Shown in pieces: positions 60,873-64,000 of a stretch of 64,000 bases of DNA (position 1 is the stretch's first letter; each line of letters starts with the position of its first letter). Position numbers and translations under genes: made by a program. Under the pieces are notes generated by a model that ran no database searches, had not been told where the DNA came from, and saw only the letters and a list, made by a program, of their open reading frames with translations. Origin of the DNA: Ectobacillus antri (GTDB lineage: Bacteria; Bacillota; Bacilli; Bacillales; Bacillaceae_G); assembly GCF_003852715.1 (NCBI RefSeq), contig NZ_RIAV01000010.1:1-64000 (forward strand), written 5' to 3'.

Positions 60873-61415
60873 AGGAGTTGCATTTTCCGGATGAGCAAAT
60901 GGATTTTCATCATTAATGTGATCATAAAACATAACGCCGTTTAAATGATCAATTTCGTGTTGAAAGACAATAGCTGGCAATCCTTTTAGTCGCAATTGTA
61001 CTTCTTGTCCATTTAAATCCACACCTTTAACGGTAATGCGTGCATAGCGAGGAACAAAGCCAGGTACAGCTCGATCTACAGATAAACAACCCTCTCCGCC
61101 GCTTAAGTAAATACGGTCTACAGAATGACTAATGATTTTAGGGTTAAATAAAGCATAGCTATACAAAGTACCATCTGTATCTGTGACATGAACAGCGATA
61201 TATCGTTTACTTACACCAATTTGTGGTGCTGCAATTCCAATGCCTGGACGAAGCTCGTACTTTGCAGCAAGCTCTGGATTTTGGCTGTTTTTTACAAACT
61301 CGAGCATACTTGTCAGGATATGTATATCCTCTTGCGTAGGAGGCAGTGTTACTTCAGAAGCTCTTTGTCTCAGTACTGGGGCACCTTCACGTACTACATC
61401 TTTCATAGTAAGCAT
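60861..61415 (-). CDS. def: Peptide deformylase
   Basis: Removes the formyl group from nascent proteins. The 184-residue type II enzyme shows all three motifs: [17 protein letters not shown] and the metal-binding HEIDHLNG. It corresponds to B. subtilis YkrB (DefB). ATG 61415 follows AAAGGAG; an upstream start at 61469 lacks one. In B. subtilis ykyA lies between this gene and pdhA; here a YjcZ-type gene is found instead. Confidence 0.95.
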   Translation of the reverse strand: MLTMKDVVREGAPVLRQRASEVTLPPTQEDIHILTSMLEFVKNSQNPELAAKYELRPGIGIAAPQIGVSKRYIAVHVTDTDGTLYSYALFNPKIISHSVDRIYLSGGEGCLSVDRAVPGFVPRYARITVKGVDLNGQEVQLRLKGLPAIVFQHEIDHLNGVMFYDHINDENPFAHPENATPLER

Positions 61416-61519
61416 ATGATTCTCTCCTTTCCGTATCTGTAGTGTAACAAAGTCGGTGAATAAAGTCATTGCTTAAACGTATACAGTACAAATTATAACA
61501 AGGTGTTAAGCAAAATGAT

Positions 61520-61551
61520 AAAAAAAGAAAGAGCCACAGCTCTTCCTTTTT
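61520..61551 (-). terminator. Terminator of the YjcZ-family gene
   Basis: On the minus strand AAAAGGAAGAGC-tgtg-GCTCTTTCTTTT followed by further T. Confidence 0.85.
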
Positions 61552-61570
61552 CATGTTTTTTTCTTTTACA

Positions 61571-61717
61571 TTAATGGATGCAAGCAGCACCGACGATGAT
61601 CAAAAGAATGAACAATACAACAATTAAAGCGAATCCGCGTCCGGCACCATAGCCACAGCCGCCATAGCCGTAAGCCGGCGCAGTGTAAGTTGGGTAACAA
61701 TATGTGTATCCTTGCAT
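61571..61717 (-). CDS. YjcZ-family sporulation-associated small protein
   Basis: A 48-residue protein: a Tyr/Gly-rich N-terminus ([19 protein letters not shown]) and the YjcZ-family hydrophobic helix [18 protein letters not shown] near the end. These are small spore-associated proteins of Bacillus with one membrane helix. AAAGGAGGTAAA lies before the ATG and a terminator follows. Confidence 0.9.
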   Translation of the reverse strand: MQGYTYCYPTYTAPAYGYGGCGYGAGRGFALIVVLFILLIIVGAACIH

Positions 61718-63402
<1,685 letters not shown>

Positions 63403-63405
63403 GCC

Positions 63406-64000
63406 ATGGCGCAAATGACAATGATTCAAGCAATCACAGATGCGTTACGCGTCGAAATGAAAAACGACCCTAACGTATTGGTGTTCGGGGAAGACGTGGG
63501 CGTAAACGGCGGCGTATTCCGTGCAACGGAAGGACTGCAAGCCGAATTCGGTGAAGAGCGCGTATTTGATACGCCACTTGCAGAGTCCGGTATCGGAGGT
63601 CTTGCAATCGGTCTTGCTTTAGAAGGCTATCGTCCGGTTCCTGAAATTCAATTCTTTGGTTTCGTATATGAAGTAATGGATTCTATTTCAGGCCAAATGG
63701 CGCGTATGCGTTACCGTTCCGGTGGTCGTTACACGTCTCCAATTACTGTTCGTTCACCATTTGGTGGTGGTGTTCATACACCAGAACTACATGCGGACAG
63801 CTTAGAAGGTCTTGTTGCGCAACAACCTGGTCTAAAAGTTGTTATTCCTTCAACACCTTATGATGCAAAAGGTCTTTTGATCTCTGCAATTCGTGACAAC
63901 GATCCTGTTATTTACTTAGAGCATATGAAGTTATATCGCTCTTTCCGTCAAGAAGTACCTGAAGGTGAATATACAATTGAAATTGGTAAAGCTGACGTAA
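63406..64000 (+). CDS. pdhB: Pyruvate dehydrogenase E1 beta subunit (3' truncated by window)
   Basis: The first 198 codons of E1 beta are present: [50 protein letters not shown] and [14 protein letters not shown] are typical family blocks. It forms the alpha2beta2 E1 with PdhA. AGAAGGAG precedes the ATG. The reading frame is open to the window end, so the rest (and presumably pdhC, pdhD) lies beyond. Confidence 0.97.
   Translation, partial: MAQMTMIQAITDALRVEMKNDPNVLVFGEDVGVNGGVFRATEGLQAEFGEERVFDTPLAESGIGGLAIGLALEGYRPVPEIQFFGFVYEVMDSISGQMARMRYRSGGRYTSPITVRSPFGGGVHTPELHADSLEGLVAQQPGLKVVIPSTPYDAKGLLISAIRDNDPVIYLEHMKLYRSFRQEVPEGEYTIEIGKADV

Overview
The window is a stretch of chromosome from a low-GC, spore-forming Firmicute of the Bacillaceae. 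Most proteins match Bacillus families closely, and the gene order follows the Bacillus subtilis / Bacillus cereus core in several blocks: ypuA-ppiB-ribT-ypuF-scpA-scpB, the mtn methionine-salvage cluster, and ykyB, ykuI-ykuJ-ykuK-darB-ccpC-dapH-dapL-ktrC-rnjA-rpoY-ykrA-def-pdhA. A nagA-nagB-nagR operon next to glcT-ptsG-ptsH-ptsI, YjcZ- and YvrJ-type small proteins and a DUF3967-like coiled-coil protein point towards the B. cereus side of the genus. The species cannot be named from the sequence alone. No tRNA, rRNA, CRISPR array, complete insertion sequence or prophage was seen.

Layout. 1-786: three 53-bp tandem repeats, then a MITE-like element. 787-6399: DUF1002 protein, cyclophilin, RibT, DUF309 protein, the condensin partners ScpA/ScpB and a secreted ComEC-type hydrolase. 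6477-9138: N-acetylglucosamine catabolism under a NagR-type operator. 10125-15502: the glucose PTS, with a RAT antiterminator and terminator before ptsG. 15566-22318: small regulators, a lipoprotein coupled to an ATP-grasp ligase, a nitroreductase, a degenerate GGDEF protein and YkwC. 22468-30357: methionine salvage as two divergent groups, each with its own SAM-I riboswitch. 30421-40360: an accessory-looking stretch with YvrJ, a metalloprotease with two paralogous small proteins, small membrane proteins, PatA, a corA relic, an HD hydrolase, a coiled-coil MerR-like protein, a polysaccharide deacetylase, a YkyA-type lipoprotein and YkyB. 40640-46775: ppx-ppk, fadH and a guanine-riboswitch-controlled nucleoside-binding lipoprotein. 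47057-63402: the yku/dap/rnj/pdh core block. The window ends inside pdhB.

How the genes work together. The nag genes feed amino sugars into glycolysis next to the glucose PTS. PatA, DapH and DapL are the three acetylated-branch enzymes of lysine/diaminopimelate synthesis, with patA about 19 kb away from dapHL. DarB (c-di-AMP receptor) and KtrC (K+ channel gating subunit, known c-di-AMP target) lie a few genes apart. YkuI and the GGDEF protein both carry damaged c-di-GMP catalytic motifs, which suggests sensing rather than turnover.

Most interesting unexplained items: a probable small RNA at about 47092-47179 with two TTCCCCTT motifs and its own promoter and terminator; a structured RNA before darB closed by a long helix; two paralogous SGNSNVN-motif proteins beside an HExxH metalloprotease; a YgiB/YgiC-like pair in a lineage that does not normally make glutathione; and a three-copy MITE-like repeat family.
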